The notes beneath the pieces are model-generated. The model did no database searches and had not been told where the DNA came from. It was given only the letters and a program-made list of their open reading frames with translations. The position numbers were made by a program, and so were the translations under genes. From NCBI GenBank assembly GCA_030753265.1, contig JASMCQ010000005.1, positions 1 through 51,834 of the forward strand: 51,834 nucleotides of DNA, given 5' to 3'. The DNA is from Dehalococcoidia bacterium (GTDB lineage: Bacteria; Chloroflexota; Dehalococcoidia; UBA3495). Positions 8,015-16,274 of the stretch are shown in pieces; the first letter of the stretch is position 1, and each line of letters opens with the position of its first letter.

Positions 8015-9715
8015 GTGTCTTTGCCCACACCCCAAAATATCTTCCTGGTGGGATTCATGGCTTCGGGGAAGACCCGTGTGGGAAAGGAGCTGTCGCGACT
8101 GACGGGCCTACTCTTCGTGGATGCCGACGATGAGATCGTGGCGCGCTCCGGCAAGCCGATCCACCAGATCTTCCAGGATTCCGGCGAGGCGGCGTTCCGG
8201 TCCTTGGAGCGTTCGGTCATCCGCGATCTGTGCTCCGGGACGGGGAAGATCATCGCCGCTGGAGGAGGAGCGTTCGTTGACCCGGACAACCGGGGGCGAA
8301 TGCTGGCCGGCGGCCGGGTGTTCCACCTCAGCGCGCGGCCCGAGACGATCCACCGCCGGATTATCGAGCCCTCGACGCTCCCCTCAGCCCCCGTTTCCCG
8401 AGGGGAGCGTACCGGCGGGACCGGAGAGCCCATGCGCCCCCTCTTGGCGGGCGGAGACCCGATGGCCAGGATCCGTTCCTTGCTGGCTGATCGGGCCGGG
8501 GCCTACGCCGAGGCTCACCAGACCATCGAGACGGACCATCTGACGCCGGAACAGGTGGCCCGGCGAATCATGGAGCTTTGCCAGTTGATAACTACCGGTA
8601 GTGGAGGAGGACCCATGGACGACCCGGACCTGGCTGCGATGGTGCGTCACTCTGGCGGCAGCTACCCGGTTATCGCCGGCTGGGGTGTTCAGCACGGCCT
8701 GGGCGAGCGGCTGGCCGCCTTGGGCGTCAAGAGCCCGGCGTACATCATCACCGACAGCAAGGTGATGCGGCCCTACGGCCGGAGGGTGCAGCGGTCGTTG
8801 CACCGGAGCGGTATCGATGCCCACTGCTTCATCATCCCCCAGGGAGAACCCAGCAAGAGCTTCCAGCTGGCCCAGGCCATCTACGATTGGCTGTTGGAGC
8901 GGAAGGCCGAGCGGGGCCAAGCCATTATCGCCGTGGGCGGCGGGGTCGTCGGCGACCTGGCGGGTTTCGTGGCGGCCACCTTTCTTCGCGGCGTGCCCTT
9001 CATTCAGGTCCCCACCAGCATGGCGGCCATGGTCGACGCTTCAATCGGCGGCAAGGTGGCGGTCAACCTTCCCCAGGCCAAGAACATGGTGGGCGCCTTC
9101 TACCAGCCCCAAGGGGTTTTCGCCGATGTGCAGGTCCTCTCCACCCTGGGCAAACGGGAGCTTTCCGAGGGTTGGGCCGAAGCGATCAAGCACGGCTTCA
9201 TCCTTGACGCCGGGCTGGTGGATGTTTTCGAGGAGCACGCCGAAGCCCTGATGGCGGTGGAGCCCCAGATTACCACCGAAGTAATCCGCCGCAGCATGGC
9301 CATCAAGGCTGACGTGGTGAGCCGGGACGAGCGGGAGACCCTGGGCATACGAATACAGCTGAACTACGGCCACACCATCGGACACGCTCTGGAGTCGTCC
9401 ACCGAGTACGGCCGCTTCCTTCATGGTGAAGGCGTGTCCATCGGCATGATGGGCGCCGCCCGCATCGCCGTGGAGATGGGACTGATGCCGGAAGCGGTGC
9501 TGGACCGGCAGCGCCGGTTGCTGGAGCGGTTCAACCTACCGGTCCGGGCCGCCGACGTCTCCGTGGACAGCGTGATGCAGGCCATGTCCCTGGACAAGAA
9601 GGTGGCCGGTGGCTCCAACCGGTGGGTGCTTCTGGAGGACGTAGGCAAAGCCGTGGTGCGCAACGATGTGCCCGCCGGCCTGGTGGCGGCGACCGTTCGA
9701 GAGTTGATCGACTAG
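8015..9715 (+). CDS. aroKB: Bifunctional shikimate kinase / 3-dehydroquinate synthase
   Basis: This is a 566-residue fusion of two shikimate-pathway enzymes. Residues 1-185 are shikimate kinase: P-loop GFMASGKT at 13-20, VDADDEI shikimate-binding region, AAGGGAF, and a late DRAGAYAEA helix. Residues about 200-566 are 3-dehydroquinate synthase: NAD-binding GGGVVGDLAGF near 310, the VPTSMAAMVDASIGGK signature, and the metal-binding EAIKHG and NYGHTIGHALE. The two steps are not consecutive, so fusion serves co-expression rather than channelling. The start is either GTG 8015 or TTG 8021; AGGGAG at 8010-8015 is well spaced only for TTG 8021. The kinase lid region is lengthened by about 20 residues, coded by a perfect 11-base inverted repeat. 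It is monocistronic as far as seen. Confidence 0.93.
   Translation: MSLPTPQNIFLVGFMASGKTRVGKELSRLTGLLFVDADDEIVARSGKPIHQIFQDSGEAAFRSLERSVIRDLCSGTGKIIAAGGGAFVDPDNRGRMLAGGRVFHLSARPETIHRRIIEPSTLPSAPVSRGERTGGTGEPMRPLLAGGDPMARIRSLLADRAGAYAEAHQTIETDHLTPEQVARRIMELCQLITTGSGGGPMDDPDLAAMVRHSGGSYPVIAGWGVQHGLGERLAALGVKSPAYIITDSKVMRPYGRRVQRSLHRSGIDAHCFIIPQGEPSKSFQLAQAIYDWLLERKAERGQAIIAVGGGVVGDLAGFVAATFLRGVPFIQVPTSMAAMVDASIGGKVAVNLPQAKNMVGAFYQPQGVFADVQVLSTLGKRELSEGWAEAIKHGFILDAGLVDVFEEHAEALMAVEPQITTEVIRRSMAIKADVVSRDERETLGIRIQLNYGHTIGHALESSTEYGRFLHGEGVSIGMMGAARIAVEMGLMPEAVLDRQRRLLERFNLPVRAADVSVDSVMQAMSLDKKVAGGSNRWVLLEDVGKAVVRNDVPAGLVAATVRELID
8375..8410. repeat. Perfect 11-bp inverted repeat inside the kinase-domain coding sequence
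   Basis: ACGCTCCCCTC (8375-8385) and GAGGGGAGCGT (8400-8410) flank a 14-base loop and code for part of the extended lid loop of the shikimate kinase domain. It resembles the intergenic hairpins elsewhere in the window and may be an in-frame insertion of such an element. Confidence 0.6.
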
Positions 9716-9755
9716 AAGGCCGTGGGGGAAGGAACAGCCCTCTGCCCCTTGCGAA

Positions 9756-9777
9756 AGGGGAGATAGAGTGGGGTCTC
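9756..9777 (+). repeat. Short dispersed repeat, copy 1
   Basis: AGGGGAGATAGAGTGGGGTC and the two following bases resemble 23016-23038 (GGAGATAAGAGAGGGGGTCT core). In both places the motif is intergenic and is followed by a C-rich run that could pair with it. It is likely a small mobile or REP-like element. Confidence 0.35.
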
Positions 9778-9812
9778 ACAACCCCGCCTCCACCAATTTC
9801 AAATCCGGACCG

Positions 9813-10958
9813 CTAGCCGTCCCCTTCGTGCCGTTGCGGTTCCGAGGTGATGGTTTTCGGGCCGGTCCCGTGGCCGTTCGACCCGTCGTGACTGGTGTCC
9901 GGCCCCCCCATCCCTGTCGAGGTTGGCCGCTTCATCTTGGCCGATATCAGCATGGCCGCGATCACGATGCAAATCACGCCGGCGAATCCCAGGAGCACGC
10001 CCGAGGCCACCGGGGCCAGGAACTCGGCGCCCGATATGCTCTCCGACACCTGTCTCAGCGCCACGGCCAGACTGCCGCTCAGGATGGTAACGCCGAACAG
10101 GGCCCTGATCCGGCTCGCGTCGACAACCTTGGTGGCTGCCGCCCCAAGCTGGGAACCCAGAGATGCGGAGGCCAGCATTATGACTACCATCATCGGGTCG
10201 ACGCTGTTGGACATGGACTTCACAAATGTCCCCACTGAGCCGGTGATGATAATCTGAAAAAGGTCCGTGCCAATGGCCACTACGGTGGGTACACCCACGA
10301 CATACACCAGCACGGGCATCAAGATGAAGCCGCCTCCAGCACCCAGTAGGCCAGCGAAGAACCCGATGAATACGCCCAGGCTGATGGGTATGAACACGGA
10401 TATGCGACGGATCCCCGATACCGGTAGGGCAATGTAGGTCGGCACCCACCCAAAGCCGGGCAACCAGAGCCGTTGCGGTCCGATCGTAAGCGCCTGTACC
10501 CTCTGGGTCAGCCCGGATGTGGATAACTGGCTGCCGCCAGTGCCCTTCCTCCGCAGAGACCGCCGATAATCGTAGACAATAAAGGAACCCAGAAGGCCCA
10601 GAAACACCACATACACGTAGCGAATCACCGGGCCGGACACGCCTGCGGACTCCAGTTGCTTGATGACCTCCTCGGCGGCGAACACCGCGGGCACGGTGCC
10701 ACACACCATGAGAAACCCCAACTTGAAGTCCACGTTCCCCATCCGCCGGTGCTTCAGCGTGTTGATAATGGATGACCCCATTACCAGGGTGAGGCCGGTT
10801 CCAACGGCGAAGGTTGCGGGCACTCCGAAGACCAGTAGGCCCCCTGTCACTAGGAACCCGCCGCCCACACCGAAGAATCCCCCCAGGATGCCCACCAGCA
10901 GTCCCAGGATTACCAGGAGGAACGGGTTTACTACAACGTCGGCGTTGGGGAAAAGCAT
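9813..10958 (-). CDS. TauE/SafE family membrane transporter (putative sulfite/organosulfonate exporter)
   Basis: The 381-residue protein has about eight hydrophobic segments and the family's two related halves, each with a Gly-rich turn: GGFFGVGGGF near 26-35 and AGLLGAGGGF near 202-211. The halves are joined by a basic loop (YRRSLRRKGTGG, about 131-142). A hydrophilic His/Gly/Ser-rich tail follows the last helix. TauE/SafE proteins export sulfite, sulfoacetate or related anions; the substrate here cannot be read from sequence. The start is ATG 10958, two bases after the stop of a small membrane-protein gene, so the two are co-transcribed. The nearby sulfur-carrier operon makes a sulfur link tempting but unproven. 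Confidence 0.85.
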   Translation of the reverse strand: MLFPNADVVVNPFLLVILGLLVGILGGFFGVGGGFLVTGGLLVFGVPATFAVGTGLTLVMGSSIINTLKHRRMGNVDFKLGFLMVCGTVPAVFAAEEVIKQLESAGVSGPVIRYVYVVFLGLLGSFIVYDYRRSLRRKGTGGSQLSTSGLTQRVQALTIGPQRLWLPGFGWVPTYIALPVSGIRRISVFIPISLGVFIGFFAGLLGAGGGFILMPVLVYVVGVPTVVAIGTDLFQIIITGSVGTFVKSMSNSVDPMMVVIMLASASLGSQLGAAATKVVDASRIRALFGVTILSGSLAVALRQVSESISGAEFLAPVASGVLLGFAGVICIVIAAMLISAKMKRPTSTGMGGPDTSHDGSNGHGTGPKTITSEPQRHEGDG

Positions 10959-10960
10959 GG

Positions 10961-11146
10961 CTACCCTGCGCGGGGCCTGGCGGTCTTTTTAACAGACCGC
11001 TTCGAAAAGAGTAATCGCAACACCAACTCCCAAAACACGTACAGTACCAGGCTGGTGGTTGCTACCACCGCTACCACCAGCAGCGCCCACAGAACGGAAT
11101 GGCCGGCGCTGAAGGTTTTCAGGAAGTCGGTCAAAGAATCGTACAT
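10961..11146 (-). CDS. Small single-helix membrane protein, partner of the TauE-like gene
   Basis: The 61-residue product (start MYDSLTDFLKTF at ATG 11146) has one membrane helix (VLWALLVVAVVATTSLVLYV) and a basic C-terminal tail (RLLFSKRSVKKTARPR). A purine-rich AGGGGC precedes the ATG; an upstream in-frame start at 11197 adds 17 residues of poor composition and is not preferred. It ends two bases before the transporter start, a spacing typical of translational coupling, which suggests a small accessory subunit. No named family recognised. Confidence 0.65.
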   Translation of the reverse strand: MYDSLTDFLKTFSAGHSVLWALLVVAVVATTSLVLYVFWELVLRLLFSKRSVKKTARPRAG

Positions 11147-11521
11147 GCTGCCCCTGTTTCTTTCAGCCGAAGCCGGTTTGGGTGCTGTGGAAGGCAAGCT
11201 TTCGCCCGGTGGCTGCCGATCGTGGAACAGGTGCCGGGAGTTGCGGGATTTGCCTCTGGCTTACCCCAATGCGATTGGGTCACCGTCGATGGTCCGGTGT
11301 TTGCGCTTAAACCAGCCTGCGCGTTACCATAGGCACGGTTGCCTGGCTGAAACGGTCCTGGAATTTGCTGGCGCTCAGGTCTGCCTGTCACTGCAAAATC
11401 ATACCACGGCCAGACCAACATGACACTTGCCCGCCAGCTTTGGAGGCCGGGCAACCCGGGGTGAATTCCATGAAACCAGGCCGAAATCAGTTCGCAAACG
11501 GTGGCGGATAAACCGATCACC
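11147..11521 (+). other. Intergenic region of about 375 bp
   Basis: This is the divergent space between the small membrane protein and tgt. Frames here are short and of random composition. I see no confident promoter hexamers or RNA structure. Confidence 0.4.
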
Positions 11522-12697
11522 ATGTCTCAATTTCCTTTCGAGATCGAGCATAACCAGGGCAGAGCCCGTGTCGGGGAGTTCCACACTCCTCATGGGTCCC
11601 TGGCCACCCCGGCCTTCATGCCGGTGGGTACTCAGGCCGCGGTAAAGGCCCTGACCCCCGAGGAAGTGACGGCGGCGGGTGCCGAAATGCTGCTTTGCAA
11701 CGCCTACCACCTGTACCTGCGCCCCGGCGTGGGGACGGTGCAACGTCTGGGTGGCGTTCACCGGTTCATGGGCTGGAGCGGGCCGGTCCTCACCGACAGC
11801 GGCGGTTTCCAGGTGTTCAGCATGGGGGCCCTGCGCCGGGTCGACGACGATGGCGTCCTATTCCGTTCCCACCTCGACGGCAGCGAACATTTCTTCAGTC
11901 CGGAGCTGGCCACCGCCAATCAGGGCCGGCTGGGCGCCGACATCATCATGTGCCTGGACCAGTGTATTGCCTACGGCGCAAGCAAGGACGAAGTGCGGCA
12001 GGCGATGGACCGGACCCACCGATGGGCCGAGAGCTGCCACCGGTGCCATGCCGCTTCAGAAACCTCGGGCCGGCAGGCCCTCTTCGGCATCGTCCAGGGG
12101 GGTGTTTTCGAGGACCTGCGGGAAGAGTCGGCCCGGCATATCACCGGCATTCCCTTCCAGGGTTATGCCATCGGCGGCCTTGCCGTGGGCGAATCCAAGG
12201 CCCAGATGTACGAGACCACGGGGCAGGTGACGGCCCTGCTGCCGGAGGACAGACCGCGCTACCTGATGGGAGTGGGCTCGCCGGAGGACCTGGTGGAGTG
12301 CGTGGCCCTTGGTGTGGACCTGTTTGACTGTGTGTTGCCCACGCGGGTGGCCCGGCACGGTAGCCTGTTTGCCAAGCGGGGAAGGGTGGACATCACCAAG
12401 AGCCGGTTCATGGACGAGGCCGGGCCGGTGGATGCGGATTGCGATTGCTACGCGTGCCGGAATTTTTCGGCCGCCTATCTTTGCCACCTGTTCCGGTCCA
12501 AAGAGCTGTTGGGACCCAGGCTGGCGAGCATACATAATCTGCGGTTCATCATGCGGCTCATGGCGGACGTGCGGCGGTCCATCACCGAGGGCCGGTTCGA
12601 GGAGTTCCGCCGGGAGTTCGGCGAAACCTACCGCCCCGCCGACGAGGCGGCCCGGCGGGAGCAGAAAGCCAAGTGGCTCAAAGCCCGGGGAGGCTAG
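11522..12697 (+). CDS. tgt: Queuine tRNA-ribosyltransferase (tRNA-guanine transglycosylase)
   Basis: The 391-residue enzyme exchanges guanine-34 in GUN-anticodon tRNAs for preQ1 in queuosine synthesis. Recognisable elements are TPHGSLATPAFMPVGTQA near residue 21, LTDSGGFQVFS with the general acid/base Asp, GIVQGG, YAIGGLAVGE, LFDCVLPTRVARHG with the nucleophilic Asp, and the zinc site CDCYAC followed by a downstream His. Length is normal. ATG 11522 is preferred over GTG 11501 because it fits the family N terminus; neither has a clear ribosome binding site. Its TAG stop lies in a CTAG that also supplies the stop of the convergent MoaD gene. Confidence 0.96.
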   Translation: MSQFPFEIEHNQGRARVGEFHTPHGSLATPAFMPVGTQAAVKALTPEEVTAAGAEMLLCNAYHLYLRPGVGTVQRLGGVHRFMGWSGPVLTDSGGFQVFSMGALRRVDDDGVLFRSHLDGSEHFFSPELATANQGRLGADIIMCLDQCIAYGASKDEVRQAMDRTHRWAESCHRCHAASETSGRQALFGIVQGGVFEDLREESARHITGIPFQGYAIGGLAVGESKAQMYETTGQVTALLPEDRPRYLMGVGSPEDLVECVALGVDLFDCVLPTRVARHGSLFAKRGRVDITKSRFMDEAGPVDADCDCYACRNFSAAYLCHLFRSKELLGPRLASIHNLRFIMRLMADVRRSITEGRFEEFRREFGETYRPADEAARREQKAKWLKARGG

Positions 12698-12978
12698 GCC
12701 GGGGAGCCGCCAGCCACCGCGGGAACGATGCTGACCTCGTCCCCCGCACCGATGGTCGTTTCCAGTCCCTGCAGGAAGCGGACGTCCTCTCCGTTGAGGT
12801 AGAGGTTGACGAAGTAGCGGAGGTCCCCATTCTCGTCCAACAGCCGCTCCTTGAAGCCCGGAAAGGACGCATCCAAATTTTCCACCAGCTCACCCATCGT
12901 GGCCGACTCCAACTCAATCTGGGCCTGCCCGTTGGTTATGCGCCGCAGGGGCGTGGGGATGCGAACCAAGACGCTCAT
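12694..12978 (-). CDS. MoaD/ThiS family ubiquitin-like sulfur carrier
   Basis: The 94-residue beta-grasp protein has the MoaD pattern: MSVLVRIPTPLR start, a central FKERLLDENGDLRYFVNLYL, and GDEVSIVPAVAGG near the end. The Gly-Gly pair used for C-terminal thiocarboxylation is at residues 90-91 but is followed by SPA. The tail would have to be removed before activation, as done by JAMM-type peptidases for some carriers. It is third in a tight operon after a threonine synthase-like gene and a NIL-domain gene. That context points to sulfide transfer in amino acid synthesis rather than molybdopterin synthesis; this is inference. No moaE or moeB is visible nearby. Confidence 0.88.
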   Translation of the reverse strand: MSVLVRIPTPLRRITNGQAQIELESATMGELVENLDASFPGFKERLLDENGDLRYFVNLYLNGEDVRFLQGLETTIGAGDEVSIVPAVAGGSPA

Positions 12979-13049
12979 CTGGGGAAGTCCTCCTCGCCGT
13001 AGACCCTCAAGGCCCCCTCTTTGCGAGGCGGGTCCCTTCTGGGCCCAGG

Positions 13050-13295
13050 TTAACCTTCTATTACGTCTCCGCTTACCGGGTCAACGCGTACACCGGTGGA
13101 GCCCACCCATTGCAGGCCCCGTTCTATCTCCGAGTCCTCTCCCTCCAACTCCAGCACAACCCAGCCCATTTCCTCCCGCACGTCGGCACGGCGGATGTTG
13201 GTGACCACGTTAAAGTCGTGGCCCAGCCGGTAAATCACCGGCTCCTTGACCATCGTGGTGGGGAAGGTGAACTTGACCCGCTGCTTGCCCATCAC
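13050..13295 (-). CDS. NIL domain protein
   Basis: The 81-residue protein matches the small ferredoxin-like NIL domain found at the end of methionine ABC transporter ATPases and in sulfur-metabolism proteins: KFTFPTTMVKEPVIYRLGHD, then VVTNIRRADVREEMGWVVLE, and a C-terminal GVRVDPV. It stands alone without a ferredoxin domain. Its ATG at 13295 overlaps the end of the threonine synthase-like gene by four bases, so translation is coupled, and the sulfur-carrier gene follows 71 bases later. NIL domains are associated with sulfur amino acid sensing or handling; here it probably assists the PLP enzyme. Confidence 0.85.
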   Translation of the reverse strand: MMGKQRVKFTFPTTMVKEPVIYRLGHDFNVVTNIRRADVREEMGWVVLELEGEDSEIERGLQWVGSTGVRVDPVSGDVIEG

Positions 13296-14590
13296 CCAAC
13301 TCCTGCCTCCTGGGATTTCCGTTCTTCGAGGGCGGATTCGAAAGAGGTCATCGTCGGTTTGATCGAGAGGGGATTGACCACTCCCTCGACCGCCTCCTGG
13401 GTTTTCAGCCCGTTGCCGGTGATGTAGACCACGGTAAGCTCATCGGGCTTAATGGCGCCACTCTCGGCCAGGTGTTTCAACCCGCTGATCACCACGCCGC
13501 CGGCCGTCTCGGTGAAGATGCCCTCGGTTTGCGCCAGCAGCTTGATGCCTTCCACTACCTCCGACTCCGGCACGGCGTAGGCAGTCCCGTCGGAGGCCCT
13601 GACGACTCGCAGGGAGTACATCCCGTCGGCGGGATTGCCGATGGCCAGGGACTTGGCGATACTGTTGGGCCGCACCGGAAGGACGTGCTCTTGCCCGTTT
13701 TTCCAGGCGGTCGCGATGGGGGAGCAGCCCTCAGCCTGAGTCATGTGCATCCTGGTGGTCACCGCCGGGTGGTGCACCGTGTTCTGGTCCGGGCCGAAGG
13801 AGGACGCTTCCACGCCGTCCAGCAGCCCAAGGCAGGCCAGTTCGTTGAACCCCTTCCAAATCTTGGTGAACATTGCGCCCGAGGCCGCGGGCACCACAAC
13901 GTGGTCGGGTAGCCGCCAGCCCAGTTGTTCCGCCACCTCGTAGCCCAGGGTCTTGCTGCCCTCGGCGTAGTAAGGGCGCATGTTGATATTCACGAAGGCC
14001 CACGGGTAGTTGTCGGCCACCTCGCTGCACAGGCGGTTAACTTCGTCGTAGGTGCCTGCCACCGATACCAGCGTCGGCCCGTAGACAGCGGCGCCGATTA
14101 TCTTCCCCCGCTCCAGGTCGGAGGGAATGAACACCACGGCGCGGATGGCGGCGCGGGCCGCGTGGGCGGCGACGCTGCAGGCCAAGTTGCCGGTGGAGGC
14201 GCAGGCCAGGGTATCAAACCCGAACTCCACCGCCTTGGTGGCGGCGACCGACACCACCCGGTCCTTGAAGGAGAAGGAGGGGTTGACGCTGTCGTTCTTG
14301 ATGTAGAGGTTGCGCAGCCCCAGGTGTTTGCCCAGGTTGCCCGCCTTCATCAGCGGGGTGAACCCGGCCATGATGTCCACGCGGCCCTGGCTGTTGGCCG
14401 GCAGCAGGTCCTGGTAGCGCCAGATGCTCAGCGGCCCCTGGCCGATGCTATCGGTGCTGATAACCTCTGAGATGGTGGAGTAGTCGTAGACTACCTCCAG
14501 GGGCCCAAAGCAGAAATCACATACGTTCAGCGCCTCGGCAGGGTATTCCCGGCTGCATTCCCGGCACTTCAAACCACTTACGAAAGCCAC
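13292..14590 (-). CDS. thrC: Threonine synthase-like PLP enzyme with zinc ribbon
   Basis: The 432-residue protein begins with a four-cysteine zinc ribbon (C9, C12, C24, C27). A fold-type II PLP domain follows: VNPSFSFKDR with the Schiff-base Lys at 109, the phosphate/cofactor loop ASTGNLACSVAAHAARA, SGAMFTKIWKGF and VYITGNGLKT. This is the archaeal/Chloroflexota type of ThrC, which acts on O-phosphohomoserine. Its operon with NIL and MoaD genes leaves open that it instead, or also, catalyses sulfur transfer to a phosphorylated homoserine or serine. The start is GTG 14590 with GGAGG eleven bases upstream. The promoter is strong (14681-14709), with a hairpin in the leader. Confidence 0.9.
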   Translation of the reverse strand: MAFVSGLKCRECSREYPAEALNVCDFCFGPLEVVYDYSTISEVISTDSIGQGPLSIWRYQDLLPANSQGRVDIMAGFTPLMKAGNLGKHLGLRNLYIKNDSVNPSFSFKDRVVSVAATKAVEFGFDTLACASTGNLACSVAAHAARAAIRAVVFIPSDLERGKIIGAAVYGPTLVSVAGTYDEVNRLCSEVADNYPWAFVNINMRPYYAEGSKTLGYEVAEQLGWRLPDHVVVPAASGAMFTKIWKGFNELACLGLLDGVEASSFGPDQNTVHHPAVTTRMHMTQAEGCSPIATAWKNGQEHVLPVRPNSIAKSLAIGNPADGMYSLRVVRASDGTAYAVPESEVVEGIKLLAQTEGIFTETAGGVVISGLKHLAESGAIKPDELTVVYITGNGLKTQEAVEGVVNPLSIKPTMTSFESALEERKSQEAGVG

Positions 14591-14638
14591 TGCCTCTAAT
14601 GCCTCCGACTATCGCAAAAGAAAAGCATTTTGCAAATG

Positions 14639-14667
14639 AAAAGCCGCCACTCATCACAGGTAGCGGC
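14639..14667 (-). terminator. Leader hairpin with short T-run before thrC (possible attenuator)
   Basis: On the minus strand an 8-bp stem (GCCGCTAC / GTGGCGGC, one G-U pair) with a 9-base loop is followed by TTTT. It lies between the promoter and the GTG start, so it could attenuate transcription of the thrC-NIL-MoaD operon. The T-run is short, which lowers confidence. Confidence 0.35.
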
Positions 14668-14680
14668 CTAGGTGCAAATG

Positions 14681-14709
14681 ATCGTATCAAAGGCCCCATA
14701 GGTTGTCAA
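14681..14709 (-). promoter_or_regulatory. Sigma-70 promoter of the thrC-NIL-moaD operon
   Basis: On the minus strand TTGACA (14704-14709) is a perfect -35. After a 17-base spacer comes TACGAT (14681-14686). The leader to the GTG start is about 85 bases. Confidence 0.75.
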
Positions 14710-14752
14710 GGTGAGCGGGCTTAGCCGACGTTTAATCAACCATGGGCCGGGG

Positions 14753-14761
14753 TGATATAAT
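14753..14761 (+). promoter_or_regulatory. Extended -10 promoter upstream of nhaA
   Basis: TGATATAAT is a perfect -10 with the extended TGn motif; the -35 region is weak. It would give a leader of about 195 bases before the TTG start of nhaA. Confidence 0.5.
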
Positions 14762-14962
14762 TTCCCAGCGCCCCTTCTATCGATGCACGATGCAAATCAA
14801 TCCGCGGGTCCCCGAGCCGGAAGTCAGCCCTTGGACGGACCCGCCGCTTCCGAAGTCCAACGCTCTCTCGGCACGCGTCCAACTCGGATCCAGCACGGCC
14901 GCGGACAACCCAGCCGGCGTTTTCATCGTACGTTTTCATGGTAACGGACCCCCGGAGGAGCC

Positions 14963-16225
14963 TTGATTCAGGCGAGACAGCTCATCCAGGTGCTGCAAGA
15001 GTACTCCATTCCACTCATCATCGGCGTCGTCGCCGGCCTGGCCTTCGCGAATATCGACCATCACTTCTACGAAGAGCTGGTGGACTACCGGGTTTTCGGC
15101 TCCGGCGTCGAGGTGTTCGGCCGCCCGGTAACCTCCCACTTCATCATCAACGAGATATTCATGGTCTTCTTCTTTGGCATCGCCGCCAAAGAGATCACCC
15201 AGTCTATCCTTCCGGGTGGCGCCCTCAACCCGATTCCCAGGGCGATCAACCCGCTGATGGGCACCCTGGGGGGCGTGATAGGCCCGGCCGGTCTTTACCT
15301 GCTGCTCACGTGGGTGTTTTACGGGGGGACCGACGACTTTTCGGTGGTGGCCAACGGCTGGGGTATCCCAACGGCCACGGACATCGCCCTGGCCTGGCTG
15401 GTGGCCCGGCTGGCCTTCGGCAACGGACACCCGGCGGTCAACTTCTTGCTCTTACTGGCGGTGGCCGATGACGCCATCGGCCTGGGGATCATCGCCGTGT
15501 TCTACCCCGATCCGGAGCACCCGGTGCAACCGGCCTGGCTTTTGCTCACCGGGGCGGGGATGGCAACGGCCTATGCGCTCCGGCGCTCGAAAGTGAACTC
15601 CTGGCCGGCCTACATCCTCATCGCCGGGGGCCTGAGTTGGGCCGGCCTGGCCAAGTCATCGATTGAGCCGGCCCTGGCCCTGGTGGTGATCGTGCCCTTC
15701 CTGCCCAGCACGGAGATCGACCCCGGCCCGGCTTCCCAAAAGGCCCATCAAGGCGTCGGGCCGCGTCGCCACGGGGAGGGCATGGTTCCGGCCGTCTACC
15801 GGCCCGCCCTAGAGCGGTTCGAGCATCAGCTAAAACTCTTCGTGGACCTGGGCCTGTTCTTCTTCGCCTTCGCCAACGCCGGCGTGGCCTTCGGCAGCAT
15901 CAACGCGGTGACCTTTATCGTCCTGGCGTCGCTGATCGTGGGGAAGACCCTCGGCGTTTCAAGCTTCTCATGGGCCGCCACCAAACTCGGCTTCCCGTTG
16001 CCCGAAGGCATGGGGATGAGCCACCTGGCCGTGGCGGGCCTGGTGGCCGGGCTGGGGTTGACCGTGGCCCTCTTCGTCGCCGGAAAGGCGTTCACCGGAC
16101 CGCCATTCCAGGACCCGGCTAAAATGGGCGCGGTGCTGAGTGGGAGTGTCGCCTTGCTGGCCCTCGGCGCCGCGGCGGTCTTGAAGGTCAAGGACGGCGC
16201 GGGGAGCGGGGCCGAGAGGCCGTGA
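14963..16225 (+). CDS. nhaA: Na+/H+ antiporter NhaA
   Basis: The 420-residue integral membrane protein exchanges cytoplasmic Na+ or Li+ for protons. Diagnostic parts are FFFGIAAKEI near 69-78, PTATDIALA with the conserved Asp at 140, and LLLAVADDAIG with the ion-binding pair Asp169-Asp170. About eleven or twelve hydrophobic helices follow the NhaA order. A cytoplasmic loop near 255-280 (GPASQKAHQGVGPRRHGEG) is longer than in E. coli NhaA. The start is TTG 14963, preceded by GGAGGAG at good spacing. It is a single gene with its own promoter and a long leader. Confidence 0.95.
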   Translation: MIQARQLIQVLQEYSIPLIIGVVAGLAFANIDHHFYEELVDYRVFGSGVEVFGRPVTSHFIINEIFMVFFFGIAAKEITQSILPGGALNPIPRAINPLMGTLGGVIGPAGLYLLLTWVFYGGTDDFSVVANGWGIPTATDIALAWLVARLAFGNGHPAVNFLLLLAVADDAIGLGIIAVFYPDPEHPVQPAWLLLTGAGMATAYALRRSKVNSWPAYILIAGGLSWAGLAKSSIEPALALVVIVPFLPSTEIDPGPASQKAHQGVGPRRHGEGMVPAVYRPALERFEHQLKLFVDLGLFFFAFANAGVAFGSINAVTFIVLASLIVGKTLGVSSFSWAATKLGFPLPEGMGMSHLAVAGLVAGLGLTVALFVAGKAFTGPPFQDPAKMGAVLSGSVALLALGAAAVLKVKDGAGSGAERP

Positions 16226-16274
16226 GGCGTGGGGTGGTATACTTCCACGCGTCAGCAGTCGGCAAACCGGACGT

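Noticed and set aside
14742..14966. 74-codon frame upstream of nhaA
   Set aside because: Overlaps the probable promoter and leader, has no ribosome binding site and has random composition.
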